In this document: positions 5,765 through 15,201 of the stretch, piece after piece
Layout: each line of letters opens with the position of its first letter
Position numbering within the stretch: the first letter of the stretch is position 1
From: Oscillospiraceae bacterium
GTDB lineage: Bacteria; Bacillota; Clostridia; Oscillospirales; Oscillospiraceae
Direction: 5' to 3'
Length of the DNA stretch: 64,000 nucleotides
Assembly: GCA_017508045.1 (NCBI GenBank)
Contig: JAFVZT010000010.1
Coordinates: 1-64,000 of the forward strand
Program-made: the position numbers and the translations under genes
Notes under the pieces: generated by a model
The model's database searches: none
The model's input: the letters and a program-made list of their open reading frames with translations, nothing else
Told to the model about the DNA's origin: nothing

Positions 5765-6936
5765 TTGGAAGTATGCGGAAGGGATCTGGATACCATAAAA
5801 AAACTACTTGCAATACTGTTATGCCTTGCAGCTGTGCTGTCACTTTGCGCCTGCGGCGGCAAAGCACCAAGCTATACTGCCACAGGGGCGGACAAGCAGC
5901 AGCTGGAGGCTCTTTATGAAGGCCGTCAACCCTATCAGGGTGAGCTGCACGACCATGCTAATACGGGTGGCACCAGCGACGGTCAGTCAAATCTGGATAC
6001 ATGGAAGGCCATTCTAAAGGCCAAGGATATGGACTTTGCTACCATTGTTGACCATAAGCAGGTACTGCACATGCGCTTACCCGAATGGGATAACAGTCTC
6101 TTTATCGGCGGCAGTGAAGCCGCTACCTCCATTACAGACAGCAAGGCGACTCAAAAAACTATGCACTACAATATGATATTTTCACAGCCGGAACAGCTGG
6201 AAGCTGTACTCCTCGAATTTGGGCCGTATTTCAATTATGCGCAGGATCACTTTAGATATCCCAATTTCAGCACCGCTGAAATGAAGCAGCTTGTACAGAG
6301 CATTACAGATAACGGAGGCTTCTTTGTCCATGTACATCCCAAGGGAGATCAGTACATAAAGTCTGACGACCCGCTGGATTACTATTTCGGTGATTACACC
6401 GGCTTCGAGGTGTGCTGTGCGGCTATTATAACAATATGGCTGACAAACGCAATCAGGAAGCCTACAAGGTATGGACGGATCTTTTGGCGCTTGGCAAGCG
6501 CGTTTATGCTACTGCCGGCTCTGATAGTCACAAGGTCTCCAACACTGTGTCCCTCACCACCATCTATTCTGACAAGAAGGATGCCACAGCTCTTTTGAAC
6601 AATGTACGAAATGGTGACTTTACCGCCGGCCCCATCGGCATCCGTATGAGTATAGGAGACACCTGCACCGGCGGCGAGACATCCTTTGCCGGTAAGCGTC
6701 TGGTGGTCTCCGTGGGAGAATTCCACAGCAAAGAATGTAAGTCTGACGACACCTATCGCCTGGATCTATATCGCGACAATACTCTGGTACACTCTCAGGA
6801 AATTCCCTATGGTGAGGTTTCCTACATTGCACTGGATGCCGACCCCAACGCTTCCTTCTACCGCGCCGAGGTCTATAATGTAACCAAGAATTATCAGGTG
6901 TCCATCGGCAACCCCATTTGGAACGCTGACAAGTAA
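5765..6936 (+). pseudogene. PHP-domain lipoprotein gene, frameshifted
   Basis: Two frames join near 6410: the first encodes a lipoprotein signal (KKLLAILLCLAAVLSLCAC) and the N-terminal half of a PHP metallophosphoesterase, with ELHDHAN, IVDHKQV and VHVHPKGD as metal-ligand motifs. The second continues with GYYNNMADKR, TAGSDSHKVSN and a beta-rich tail. One base appears lost after GAG GT at about 6411. The expected start before KKLL is ATA (5795) rather than ATG; the only upstream in-frame option is a TTG at 5765 without a ribosome site. The intact protein would be an exported, membrane-tethered phosphoesterase of unknown substrate. Decay or sequence error cannot be told apart here. Confidence 0.7.
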
Positions 6937-6945
6937 TTTACAACA

Positions 6946-6982
6946 AAAATCTGCACGATGCAAAAAGCATCGTGCAGATTTT
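6946..6982. terminator. Bidirectional terminator
   Basis: A 16-bp perfect stem AAAATCTGCACGATGC/GCATCGTGCAGATTTT with an AAAAA loop. It has T tracts on both sides and serves the PHP gene rightward and mgtE leftward. Confidence 0.9.
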
Positions 6983-6992
6983 AATTTGCAAA

Positions 6993-8369
6993 TTAAACCC
7001 CCAGCAAAAGCCGTGCAAAAAGGAAATACACCAAAAGCGACAGCGCATCCACAATAGAGGTAATAAAAGGACTTGCCATAACCGCCGGATCCAGCTTTAA
7101 CAGCTTAGCGCCAATGGGCAAAATCGCACCCACAAGCTTCGCCACCAGCACCGTAACCGCCAGTGCCAGGCACACCACAGCGTCCACCAAAAGGGTAATC
7201 TGGGTATTGCCCAGTAAAAGCCTGTCAATGAGCCAAATTTTCACGAAACACACCACTGCCAAGGCAACACCGCACAGTACCGCAGTGCGAATTTCCTTCC
7301 AGATTACCCGGGGCAAATCATCAAGGTCCAGCTCTCCCAAGCTCAACGCGCGAATTACCGTAACCGAGGACTGGGAGCCGGAATTGCCGCCGGTACCCAT
7401 CAGCATGGGAATAAAAGCCGTTAAGGCTGCCTGAGCAGCCAAAGCGCCCTCGAAGGATGTAATAATCATCCCTGTAAATGTAGCAGAAATCATTAGAAGC
7501 AGCAGCCATGGAATTCGGTTCTTGAACAGTTCCCAGGCAGAGCTGCGAAGATAGGTCTTTTCCGAGGGCAACATACCGCCCATCAATTCCATATCCTCGG
7601 TGGTCTCCTCTTCCATAACGTCCATAGCGTCATCGAAGGTAACAATGCCTACCATCCGGTTTTCCATATCCACCACCGGCAAAGCAAGAAAATTGTACTT
7701 GCTGAACATCCGGGCCACTTCTTCCTGGTCGGTATGGGTGTTGACACAGATCAGGTTTGTTAACATAACATCCTCAACCAAGGTCTCGTCATCTCCGCAC
7801 AGGAGCAAATCCTTCACTGTAACCAAGCCCAAAAGCTTCCGTCCCTGGGTAACATAGCAGGTGTAAATGGTTTCTTTATCAACGCCCTGTCTGCGTATAC
7901 GCAGGATACTCTCCCCTACGGTCATCTGAGGGCGCAGGGATACATACTCTGTAGTCATAATCGAGCCGGCAGAGTACTCCGGATAGCGCAAAATCTGGTT
8001 AATTGCACTGCGCATTTCCGGTGTGGCCTGACGCAGAATACGCTTAACCACATTTGCCGGCATCTCCTCAGCCAAATCCGCCGCGTCATCGGCGTACAAT
8101 TCGTCGAGAAGCTCTTTAAGTTCATTATCGGAAAAGCCGCGAATCAGCACTTCCTGTGCCTCCGACTCCATTTCCGCAAAGGCCTCTGCCGCAGTTTCCT
8201 TAGGCAAAAGTCGGAACAACAGCGGAATTTGCCGCTGCTCCAGCTCCGAGAAAATTTCCGCAATATCCGCAGGGTTCATCTGACTGAGAATTTCCCGCAA
8301 AGCAGCATACTGCTTCTGCTCCAGCATGGAAATAATCTCATTTTCCATATTTTCAAAACGTTCTGTCAT
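6993..8369 (-). CDS. Magnesium transporter MgtE
   Basis: This 458-residue protein has the full MgtE layout. A superhelical N domain (about 1-125, with NPADIAEIF and DDAADLAEEM) is followed by two CBS domains (about 130-250) that sense cytoplasmic Mg2+. Five membrane helices follow from about 275, with the pore motif GTGGNSGSQ. Acidic residues in the N and CBS domains gate the channel in characterised homologues. Start ATG 8369 has GGAGGAAA. The gene is divergent from potA and has a 140-nt structured leader with a small open frame, so regulation after transcription start is likely. Confidence 0.95.
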   Translation of the reverse strand: MTERFENMENEIISMLEQKQYAALREILSQMNPADIAEIFSELEQRQIPLLFRLLPKETAAEAFAEMESEAQEVLIRGFSDNELKELLDELYADDAADLAEEMPANVVKRILRQATPEMRSAINQILRYPEYSAGSIMTTEYVSLRPQMTVGESILRIRRQGVDKETIYTCYVTQGRKLLGLVTVKDLLLCGDDETLVEDVMLTNLICVNTHTDQEEVARMFSKYNFLALPVVDMENRMVGIVTFDDAMDVMEEETTEDMELMGGMLPSEKTYLRSSAWELFKNRIPWLLLLMISATFTGMIITSFEGALAAQAALTAFIPMLMGTGGNSGSQSSVTVIRALSLGELDLDDLPRVIWKEIRTAVLCGVALAVVCFVKIWLIDRLLLGNTQITLLVDAVVCLALAVTVLVAKLVGAILPIGAKLLKLDPAVMASPFITSIVDALSLLVYFLFARLLLGV

Positions 8370-8510
8370 CGTGTTTCCTCCCTCTTTTTAAATATTAAGA
8401 AGGCAAACACCGGGGCTTTATCGACGCATCAAATCACGCCGACAGCTACTTCGACCCGGTATATTGCCACTACTGCCAGCGTCCATGATTATCCCCCTTT
8501 TTTGCAATAA
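8370..8510 (-). promoter_or_regulatory. Structured mgtE leader RNA
   Basis: From the predicted start near 8510 to the mgtE ATG the transcript has a 22-codon open frame. It also has a long-range pairing GGCAA..ACCGGG with CCCGGTG..TTGCC (about 8464-8401 region) enclosing a second hairpin (CGGCGT with ATGCGTCG). It lacks the conserved core of the ykoK M-box riboswitch. Overlap of the open frame with the pairing arms suggests translation-coupled attenuation or an unassigned riboswitch. Confidence 0.5.
8418..8486 (-). CDS. Possible 22-residue leader peptide upstream of mgtE
   Basis: ATG at 8486 is preceded by GGGGG with a 7-nt gap and followed by 22 codons to TAA (8420-8418). The peptide is short, Ser/Gly-rich then Arg-rich, ending RSSCRRDLMRR. 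It lies wholly within the mgtE leader and covers one arm of the long-range pairing. Leader peptides such as MgtL control Mg2+ transporter expression in enterobacteria; equivalence here is only an analogy. Confidence 0.45.
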   Translation of the reverse strand: MDAGSSGNIPGRSSCRRDLMRR

Positions 8511-8516
8511 TAATAT

Positions 8517-8545
8517 ATTGTATCTTTTTGTTCCGAAATTGTCAA
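8517..8545 (-). promoter_or_regulatory. mgtE promoter
   Basis: TTGACA (8545-8540), 17-bp spacer, TACAAT (8522-8517) on the minus strand; start near 8510, giving a leader of about 140 nt. Confidence 0.8.
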
Positions 8546-8564
8546 TCATTGCAGGAAAATTTCA

Positions 8565-8593
8565 TTGACAAAGCGCAGTTTTTAGAGTATATG
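8565..8593 (+). promoter_or_regulatory. pot operon promoter
   Basis: TTGACA (8565-8570), 17-bp spacer, TATATG (8588-8593), about 50 bp before potA. It lies back to back with the mgtE promoter with only about 20 bp between the -35 boxes, so a regulator bound there could affect both. Confidence 0.7.
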
Positions 8594-8641
8594 TATGATT
8601 GTCGAAAGACGCAATTTTTAAGAAAGAAACGGGGGAGGATA

Positions 8642-9763
8642 ATGTCTAAAGAACTCATCAGACTCCAAAATCTTGTTATGGAGTTCGACGGGGAACGGGT
8701 ACTTGATGGTATCAATCTCTACTTTAATGACCAGGAATTTCTCACCTTGCTGGGTCCCTCCGGCTGCGGCAAAACCACCACACTGCGTATTATAGGCGGA
8801 TTTTTAAATCCCACTTCCGGTACGGTGCTTTTTGACGGCAAGCGTATCAACCATGTTCCGCCTTATGAAAGGCAGATAAACACGGTGTTTCAGCGCTATG
8901 CTCTGTTCCCGCATTTGGATGTATACGACAACATCGCCTTCGGCTTGAAGGTTGCTAAGCTGTCGAAGCCCGAAATTCAGGAGCGCGTCCAGGAAATGCT
9001 GGGCATCGTGGGCTTGAAGGGCTATGAGCACCGACGGATTGACTCTCTGTCCGGCGGTCAGCAGCAGCGTGTTGCCATTGCCCGGGCGCTGGTAAACAGA
9101 CCCAAGGTGCTTTTGCTGGATGAGCCGCTGGCTGCCTTGGATTTGCGTCTGCGTAAGGATATGCAAAACGAGCTGAAGCGCATTCAACAGGCAATGGGCA
9201 TCACCTTTATCTATGTAACCCACGACCAGGAGGAAGCCCTTTCCATGTCCGATACCGTGGTGGTTATGGACAAGGGCCGCATTCAGCAAATCGGCAAGCC
9301 TGAGGATATTTATAATGAACCGAAAAACGCCTTTGTGGCCGACTTCATCGGAGAAAGTAACATTCTCGACGGTGTAATGCTGGCAGATTATAAGGTAAAG
9401 TTCTTCGGCCGCACCTTCCAATGCTTGGATGCAGGCTTTGAACCCAATGAGCCGGTAGATGTTGTCATTCGCCCGGAGGATATAGACTTTGTGCCTCCCG
9501 AGGAAGGACACCTGACCGGAACAGTTACCAGCGTTACCTTCAAGGGTCTGAACTATGACATCATTGTAGACTTCAAGGGATTTAAATGGTTAATTCAAAC
9601 CACAGACCACCAGCCTGAGGGCGCTAAGGTCGGCATTCGTTTAAACCCGGAGGATATTCATGTTATGCACAAAAGTGAGTACTCCGGTATGTTTGGTGAC
9701 TACAGCTCCTACTCTGCAGCGTATGATGAGCTGACGGAGGATGCAGCCGATGAAGAAGAGTAA
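8642..9763 (+). CDS. Spermidine/putrescine ABC transporter ATPase PotA
   Basis: Start ATG 8642 is set by GGGGGAGG just upstream. The 373-residue protein has Walker [10 protein letters not shown] (38-46), Q-loop in [10 protein letters not shown], signature LSGGQQQ (136-142), Walker B LLLDEP (157-162) and the switch His in VTHD. A C-terminal TOBE regulatory domain (about 290-350) follows. It would energise uptake of polyamines through the permeases encoded next. Its end overlaps potB. Confidence 0.93.
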   Translation: MSKELIRLQNLVMEFDGERVLDGINLYFNDQEFLTLLGPSGCGKTTTLRIIGGFLNPTSGTVLFDGKRINHVPPYERQINTVFQRYALFPHLDVYDNIAFGLKVAKLSKPEIQERVQEMLGIVGLKGYEHRRIDSLSGGQQQRVAIARALVNRPKVLLLDEPLAALDLRLRKDMQNELKRIQQAMGITFIYVTHDQEEALSMSDTVVVMDKGRIQQIGKPEDIYNEPKNAFVADFIGESNILDGVMLADYKVKFFGRTFQCLDAGFEPNEPVDVVIRPEDIDFVPPEEGHLTGTVTSVTFKGLNYDIIVDFKGFKWLIQTTDHQPEGAKVGIRLNPEDIHVMHKSEYSGMFGDYSSYSAAYDELTEDAADEEE

Positions 9764-10574
9764 GTCTGTTCTTTTGAGCACTCCTTACATTCTTTGGATG
9801 CTCCTGTTTACGCTGATTCCTTTGGGTGTAATGGGCTACTACGCCCTGACTGATCCGGACACCGGCGGATTTACGCTAAACAATTTACGGGATTTGGGCC
9901 TGTTTCTGCCTACACTGGGTACTTCTGTTTGGTACTCTGTAATATCGGCAGGCATTTGTCTTTTGTTAGGTTACCCGGTAGCCTATTTCATCGCCCACCG
10001 TTCTGCCGTTACCCAGAAAATTTTGTATATGCTGGTAATGCTGCCTATGTGTATGAGCTTTCTGCTCAGGACATTGGCGTGGGTAGGCTTATTGGAAACC
10101 AACGGCATAATCAACATTCTTTTAGGCAAAGTGGGAATTGGCAGTGTAGAAATCATCGGCACCTCCGGTGCAGTGATTTTGGGTATGGTATATAACTATC
10201 TGCCTTATATGATTTTGCCTCTTTACGCTGTCATTGTTAAAATTGACAACCGGCTTATTGAAGCCGCCGAGGATTTAGGCTGCAACGGTACGCAGGTGTT
10301 TGCCCGGGTTGTGCTGCCCCTGAGTATGCCCGGTATTCTTTCCGGCATTACTATGGTGTTTGTGCCTGCGGTTTCCACCTTCTATATCTCCCAAAAGCTG
10401 GGCGGTGCGGAGACTATGCTCATCGGCGACGTAATTGAAAAACAGTTTAAAACCAGTAACAACCCCAATATGGGCGCGGCACTCAGCCTGCTGCTGATGC
10501 TGATGGTACTGGTTTGCACCGGTATTATGAACCGCTTCGGCGGTGAGGACGAGGAAGGCGGTGTGGTAGTATGA
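9750..10574 (+). CDS. Polyamine ABC transporter permease PotB
   Basis: Start ATG 9750 lies 9 nt after GGAGG inside the end of potA; an ATG at 9741 is too close to that site. The 274-residue protein has six membrane helices and the EAA loop ([20 protein letters not shown]) that docks on the ATPase. It pairs with the PotC half of the next gene. Overlaps of 14 bp with potA and 4 bp with potCD indicate tight translational coupling. Confidence 0.92.
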   Translation: MKKSKSVLLSTPYILWMLLFTLIPLGVMGYYALTDPDTGGFTLNNLRDLGLFLPTLGTSVWYSVISAGICLLLGYPVAYFIAHRSAVTQKILYMLVMLPMCMSFLLRTLAWVGLLETNGIINILLGKVGIGSVEIIGTSGAVILGMVYNYLPYMILPLYAVIVKIDNRLIEAAEDLGCNGTQVFARVVLPLSMPGILSGITMVFVPAVSTFYISQKLGGAETMLIGDVIEKQFKTSNNPNMGAALSLLLMLMVLVCTGIMNRFGGEDEEGGVVV

Positions 10575-12592
10575 AAAAAACCAACCGTATTCTCACCGTT
10601 GTGATTTTCGCATTTTTGTATATCCCCATGCTGGTTTTGGTGGTTGCCTCCTTTAATACAGGCAAGGATTTGACTGTTTTTGAGGGCTTTACCTTCGACC
10701 AGTACAAAGCGCTGTTTCAGGATGAGGACCTGCTGACGCTTCTGGGTAACTCGCTGTTGATTTCCATTCTTTCCACAGCCATTGCCACCGCCTTCGGCAC
10801 CTTGTCCGCAGTGGGTATTCACAACCTAAATCCCAAGCTTCGCAAAACCGTTATGGGGCTGACCAACATCCCTATGACCAACCCGGATATTGTTACCGGT
10901 ATTTCCCTGTCCCTGCTGTTTGTATTTGTAGGCTCAACCTTGCTGCAGCAGAAGGAAAGTCTGAATTTCTGGACGCTGCTGATTGCTCATATCACCTTCA
11001 ACCTGCCCTATGTCATTTTGAACGTGATGCCGAAATTGAAGCAAATGAACCCGGCTTTGCAGGATGCAGCTATGGACTTGGGCTGCACGCCGGTACAGTC
11101 CTTCTTTAAAGTAACCATTCACGAAATTATGCCCGGCATTGTATCCGGCGCCATTATGGCGTTTACCATGAGTCTGGACGATTTTGTGATCAGCTACTTT
11201 GTTTCCGGTAATGGATTTCTTACCCTGCCTGTGGAGATTTATTCCTACACCAAAAAACCCATGCAGCCCCGGGTCTACGCTATGTTTACCCTGCTGTTTT
11301 TACTGATTTTTGTGCTGATGGTGACCATGAATCTGCTGCAGCTTCGCGCAGATCGAAAGAAGACGGTGAAGCAAGCCAAGTCTGTCACTGCCGGACAGAA
11401 GGTATTTCGCAGAGTCTGTGCCGGTGTGTGTGCCGCCGCAATTGTGCTTGGCTGCGGATGGCTGATTGTATCCACGCGACAGGACAAAATCACACTGAAT
11501 GTGATGAACTGGGGTCAGAACATAGCCGACGGCAGCGACGGTACTATGGATATTATCGCCGCCTTTGAGGAGGCGTATCCGGACATCGATGTGAACTACA
11601 CCACCTACGATTCCAACGAATCCCTCTATGCAAAATTGGCCGGCGGCGGCTTGACGGTGGATTTAATTATCCCCTCGGACTATATGATCGCCCGTCTGCG
11701 TCAGGAAAATATGCTTCTGCCTCTGAACTTTGACAACATCCCCAACTACAAGTTCGTGCAAGAGGAATTTAAGAATACCGACTACGACCCCAATAACGAA
11801 TATTCCGTTCCCTACACCTGGGGTACTGTGGGTATTTTGTACAATTCCAAATATGTAGATGAGGCGGATGTCACAGGCTGGGAATTGCTCTGGAACGAAA
11901 AGTACAAGGGTAAAATCCTACAGTTTGACAACTCACGGGACGCCTTCGGTGTTGCCCAGTTTTTATCCGGCATCAGCATCAACACCACAAATGAAAATGA
12001 GCTGAAGCAGGTATCCAAGAAGCTGGCGGAGCAGAATCCTCTGGTGCGTCAGTATGTTATGGATCAGATTTACGGTATTATGGAGGGCGAGAACGCCTGG
12101 ATTGCCCCCTATTATGCCGGTGACTGTATGATGATGATGGATGCCAACCCCGACCTGCGGTTCTATCTGCCTCAGGAGCAGGGCTTCAACCTGTTCATCG
12201 ATGCGATGTGCATCCCCACCTGCAGCGAAAATAAAGAGGCCGCGGAAAAGTTTATCAATTTCCTGTGCCAGCCGGAAATCTCCGGTGCCAATATGGATTA
12301 TATCTGCTACGCCTCCCCCATCGAGGGCGCACGGGATTATATGGATGAGTACCTGGCAGAAAGCGAAGTCATTTATCCCGAGCAATCCATTCTGGACAAG
12401 GGCGTAAGCTATCTGTATCTGCCTCCCGAAATCAACCGTCTGATGGACAATCTGTTCTTAGAGGTTCGGATTTCCGGTAACCAACCGGAGGAGACGGAAG
12501 AAGAAGGCTCTGCGCTGCCGGTGATTCTGACTCTGGCTGGTCTTGGCGCTGCGGCAATTTTCCTGTTTTTACCCAAGCGTAAGCGAAAATAG
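10571..12592 (+). CDS. Fused polyamine permease and binding protein PotC-PotD
   Basis: A single 673-residue frame. Residues about 1-265 form a PotC permease with six helices and an EAA loop (DAAMDLGCTPVQSFFKVTIH). A further anchor helix follows (about 284-302, VCAAAIVLGCGWLIV). Residues about 310-640 are a PotD-type polyamine-binding lobe pair (NVMNWGQNIAD, VDLIIPSDYMIARL, VPYTWGTVGILYN). The C-terminus has an acidic linker, one more helix (about 650-668) and a basic end KRKRK. The binding protein is thus tethered to its own permease. The same fusion is known in some Firmicutes and other bacteria. No internal stop or restart signal suggests an artefact. Confidence 0.9.
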   Translation: MKKTNRILTVVIFAFLYIPMLVLVVASFNTGKDLTVFEGFTFDQYKALFQDEDLLTLLGNSLLISILSTAIATAFGTLSAVGIHNLNPKLRKTVMGLTNIPMTNPDIVTGISLSLLFVFVGSTLLQQKESLNFWTLLIAHITFNLPYVILNVMPKLKQMNPALQDAAMDLGCTPVQSFFKVTIHEIMPGIVSGAIMAFTMSLDDFVISYFVSGNGFLTLPVEIYSYTKKPMQPRVYAMFTLLFLLIFVLMVTMNLLQLRADRKKTVKQAKSVTAGQKVFRRVCAGVCAAAIVLGCGWLIVSTRQDKITLNVMNWGQNIADGSDGTMDIIAAFEEAYPDIDVNYTTYDSNESLYAKLAGGGLTVDLIIPSDYMIARLRQENMLLPLNFDNIPNYKFVQEEFKNTDYDPNNEYSVPYTWGTVGILYNSKYVDEADVTGWELLWNEKYKGKILQFDNSRDAFGVAQFLSGISINTTNENELKQVSKKLAEQNPLVRQYVMDQIYGIMEGENAWIAPYYAGDCMMMMDANPDLRFYLPQEQGFNLFIDAMCIPTCSENKEAAEKFINFLCQPEISGANMDYICYASPIEGARDYMDEYLAESEVIYPEQSILDKGVSYLYLPPEINRLMDNLFLEVRISGNQPEETEEEGSALPVILTLAGLGAAAIFLFLPKRKRK

Positions 12593-12598
12593 TAAATA

Positions 12599-12636
12599 GG
12601 GCGTGTTGCATTTTGCAACACGCCCTTAAATTATTT
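12599..12636. terminator. Terminator between potCD and aspS
   Basis: A 12-bp stem GGGCGTGTTGCA/TGCAACACGCCC (12599-12610/12614-12625) followed by TTAAATTATTT. It lies between two converging genes and can serve both. Confidence 0.85.
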
Positions 12637-12646
12637 CATATATTTA

Positions 12647-14422
12647 TTACAGATGCGCTTCATTGATGAGGATATGCACATCGTCCAGCTGTTTCTGGGA
12701 TACGGCGGTAGGTGCATCCATCATCAAATCCTGCGCTGTCTTATTCATGGGGAAGGTAATAACCTCACGGATGCTCTCCTCGCCGCACAGCAGCATTACA
12801 ATCCGGTCAATTCCGGGGGCTGCGCCGGCATGGGGAGGTGCGCCGTAGGTAAAAGCATTGTACATAGCCGGGAACTTGGCTTTCACATCCTCTTCCCCAA
12901 GACCTACCATCTGGAATGCCTTGACCATGATCTCCGGATCGTGATTACGCACTGCGCCGGAAGCAGATTCATAGCCGTTAACCACCAAATCGTACTGGTC
13001 GGCATTGATGGCAAGAAGCTTTTCTGTATCGCCCTCGGCATCCAGAAGCGCCTGCATACCGCCCTGAGGCATAGAGAAGGGATTGTGGCAAAACTCCAGC
13101 TCGCCGCTTTCCTCACCCATTTCGTACATGGGAAAATCTACAATCCAGCACATAGCGTACTGCTCCTCGTCGAAGTGACCGGGGATACGCTTGCCCATCA
13201 TATTCCGAATAACACCGGCTGTCTTCTGGGCGGCCAGCTTTTTGCCGGCGGCCATACAGACAAAGCTGCCGGGTTTTAAGCCAAGCTTTTCGGCAAGCGA
13301 TGCTTTTTGCTCCGTGAGGAATTTGGAAATACCGCCGGTAAGCTCACCGTTTTCGTCAACCTTAAACCAGCAGCACTTGTTGCCGGTCTGGACCTCTACA
13401 TCTGCAAGAAGCTTGTCAATCCATTTGCGGCCCTCGGTGAAATTATCCACACTTACAGCCTTAACGGTTGCGTTCTGGAAAGGTCCGAATTCGCTGCCGG
13501 CAACCTCGGCAGTAATATCCCGCACTTCCAAATCAATACGCAGGTCAGGCTTGTCCGATCCGTAGCGCTCCATGGCTTCATTAAAGGGGATACGGATAAA
13601 GGGTGCTTGAGAAACCCGCCGGTACTTGCCAAACTGGCAGAAGATGGGGCGCAGAACCTCCTCAAGGGTTGTCAGCACATCGTTCTGAGAGGCAAACGCC
13701 ATCTCCATATCCAGCTGATAAAACTCACCGGGGGTACGGTCAGCCCGGGCATCCTCATCCCGGAAGCAGGGCGCAATTTGGAAATACCGGTCAAAGCCGG
13801 AGGTCATCAAAAGCTGCTTAAACTGCTGAGGCGCTTGGGGCAAGGCATAGAACTTGCCGGGGTGGTTACGGGCAGGCACCAGATAGTCCCGGGCACCCTC
13901 CGGAGAAGAAGCGGTCAAAATCGGCGTAGTAATTTCCAAAAAGCCCTTCTGGGTCATGGCGGCACGAATAGCCGCTACCACCTGGCAGCGCAAAATGATA
14001 TTCTGCTTCACAGCGGGATTACGCAGGTCAAGATACCGATACTTAAGACGGGTATTTTCGTCTGCATCCTTACTCTTATTGATTTCAAAAGGCAGCTGAT
14101 TGTGGCGGCATTTGCCCAAAATTTTAATCTCAGAGGGTACAATCTCAATCTCACCGGTAGCCTGCTTGGAGTTTTTGCTCTCCCGTTCCCGGACGGTACC
14201 GGCGACCTGAATGGTTGTTTCCTTATTGACACCTTTAATGATACGCATCATTTCTTCAGTCTCCACAACAACCTGTGTTGTGCCGTAGTAATCCCGAAGA
14301 ACTAAGAATGCAAAGTTTGCACCGACCTCGCGGACATTCTCCAGCCATCCGGCCAAAGTGACACTTTTTCCTGCATCGCAAAGCCGCAGCTCGCCGCAGG
14401 TGTGCGTTCTGGATTGGAACAT
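12647..14422 (-). CDS. Aspartyl-tRNA synthetase
   Basis: A 591-residue bacterial-type class II synthetase that charges tRNA-Asp. An N-terminal OB-fold anticodon domain (about 1-105) is followed by the catalytic core, split by the GAD insertion (about 295-415) specific to bacterial AspRS. Motif 2 is seen in FRDEDARADRTPGEFYQLD and motif 3 in GAAPGIDRIVMLL. Start ATG 14422 has AAGGGGAAGGG with a 4-nt gap to the ATG. No T-box specifier or antiterminator is apparent in the short leader. Confidence 0.95.
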   Translation of the reverse strand: MFQSRTHTCGELRLCDAGKSVTLAGWLENVREVGANFAFLVLRDYYGTTQVVVETEEMMRIIKGVNKETTIQVAGTVRERESKNSKQATGEIEIVPSEIKILGKCRHNQLPFEINKSKDADENTRLKYRYLDLRNPAVKQNIILRCQVVAAIRAAMTQKGFLEITTPILTASSPEGARDYLVPARNHPGKFYALPQAPQQFKQLLMTSGFDRYFQIAPCFRDEDARADRTPGEFYQLDMEMAFASQNDVLTTLEEVLRPIFCQFGKYRRVSQAPFIRIPFNEAMERYGSDKPDLRIDLEVRDITAEVAGSEFGPFQNATVKAVSVDNFTEGRKWIDKLLADVEVQTGNKCCWFKVDENGELTGGISKFLTEQKASLAEKLGLKPGSFVCMAAGKKLAAQKTAGVIRNMMGKRIPGHFDEEQYAMCWIVDFPMYEMGEESGELEFCHNPFSMPQGGMQALLDAEGDTEKLLAINADQYDLVVNGYESASGAVRNHDPEIMVKAFQMVGLGEEDVKAKFPAMYNAFTYGAPPHAGAAPGIDRIVMLLCGEESIREVITFPMNKTAQDLMMDAPTAVSQKQLDDVHILINEAHL

Positions 14423-14454
14423 AAAACCCTTCCCCTTACATATTTGATCGTTTT

Positions 14455-14483
14455 ATTTTCTCACAAATGCATTTAAAAGTCAA
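14455..14483 (-). promoter_or_regulatory. aspS promoter
   Basis: TTGACT (14483-14478), 17-bp spacer, GAAAAT (14460-14455) on the minus strand. The -10 is a poor match. Confidence 0.5.
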
Positions 14484-14627
14484 TGACTACACCTTTTTTA
14501 CTGCAAAGAAAATGCTGTATTTTCAGAACATTTTTGGATGGTTGTCATAATTTTCCACAAAAACCGGCGCTTTTGCGTTTCTTTTATGTGAATACTATTA
14601 AAAAATGAAAAATTTGATAAAAATTTA

Positions 14628-14656
14628 TTGATTTTACTTAGGTTTTGGCATACAAT
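14628..14656 (+). promoter_or_regulatory. trmL-pgk promoter
   Basis: TTGATT (14628-14633), 17-bp spacer, TACAAT (14651-14656), about 45 bp before the trmL start. Confidence 0.65.
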
Positions 14657-14702
14657 AGACGGGCATATAATTTTACAGGGCACATCCGGGAGGGGATGCA
14701 CA

Positions 14703-15188
14703 GTGCTGAATATCGTTCTGGTAGAACCGGAGATACCACAAAACTGTGGCAATATTGCTCGCACCTGTGCCGCAACCGGCTCCAGGCTGCATCTTATTCG
14801 CCCCCTGGGTTTTGACATTTCAGACAAAGCTGTCAAACGCGCCGGTCTGGATTACTGGCATCTTGTGGATGTCCGGGATTATGAAAGCCTTTCAGATTTC
14901 TTTGCAAAAAATGATGTTGGGCAAATGTGGTGCCTTTCCACCAAAGCGCCTAGATGCTATACAGAGGCTGAATTTCAAGACGGATGCTATCTGTTTTTCG
15001 GAAAAGAAACCAAGGGCCTGCCGGAGGATTTCCTGCAAGAGCATTTTGATGAATGTATCCGCATCCCCATGCGTCAGGAAGCAAGAAGCCTAAATTTAAG
15101 CAACTCCGTTGCCATCACCGTCTACGAAGCCCTGCGGCAGCTGAATTTCCCCGGTTTGCAGGATTATGGAAAAATGAAAAATTTATAA
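14703..15188 (+). CDS. tRNA (cytidine/uridine-34 2'-O)-methyltransferase TrmL
   Basis: A 161-residue SPOUT-class methyltransferase that methylates the wobble base of tRNA-Leu. Start is GTG 14703, preceded by GGGAGGGGA; the family N-terminus [20 protein letters not shown] follows directly. SAM-binding trefoil knot motifs are [11 protein letters not shown] and [19 protein letters not shown]. Only 13 bp separate it from pgk, so they are likely cotranscribed. Confidence 0.92.
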   Translation: MLNIVLVEPEIPQNCGNIARTCAATGSRLHLIRPLGFDISDKAVKRAGLDYWHLVDVRDYESLSDFFAKNDVGQMWCLSTKAPRCYTEAEFQDGCYLFFGKETKGLPEDFLQEHFDECIRIPMRQEARSLNLSNSVAITVYEALRQLNFPGLQDYGKMKNL

Positions 15189-15201
15189 TGGAGGAATCGT
15201 T

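Noticed and set aside
8370..8510. M-box (ykoK) riboswitch upstream of mgtE
   Set aside because: The conserved core of that riboswitch could not be found in the leader.
13307..14305. 332-codon open frame antisense to aspS
   Set aside because: Shadow of aspS, with no ribosome site or recognisable product.
14423..14500. T-box leader for aspS
   Set aside because: The leader is too short, and no T-box antiterminator sequence is visible.
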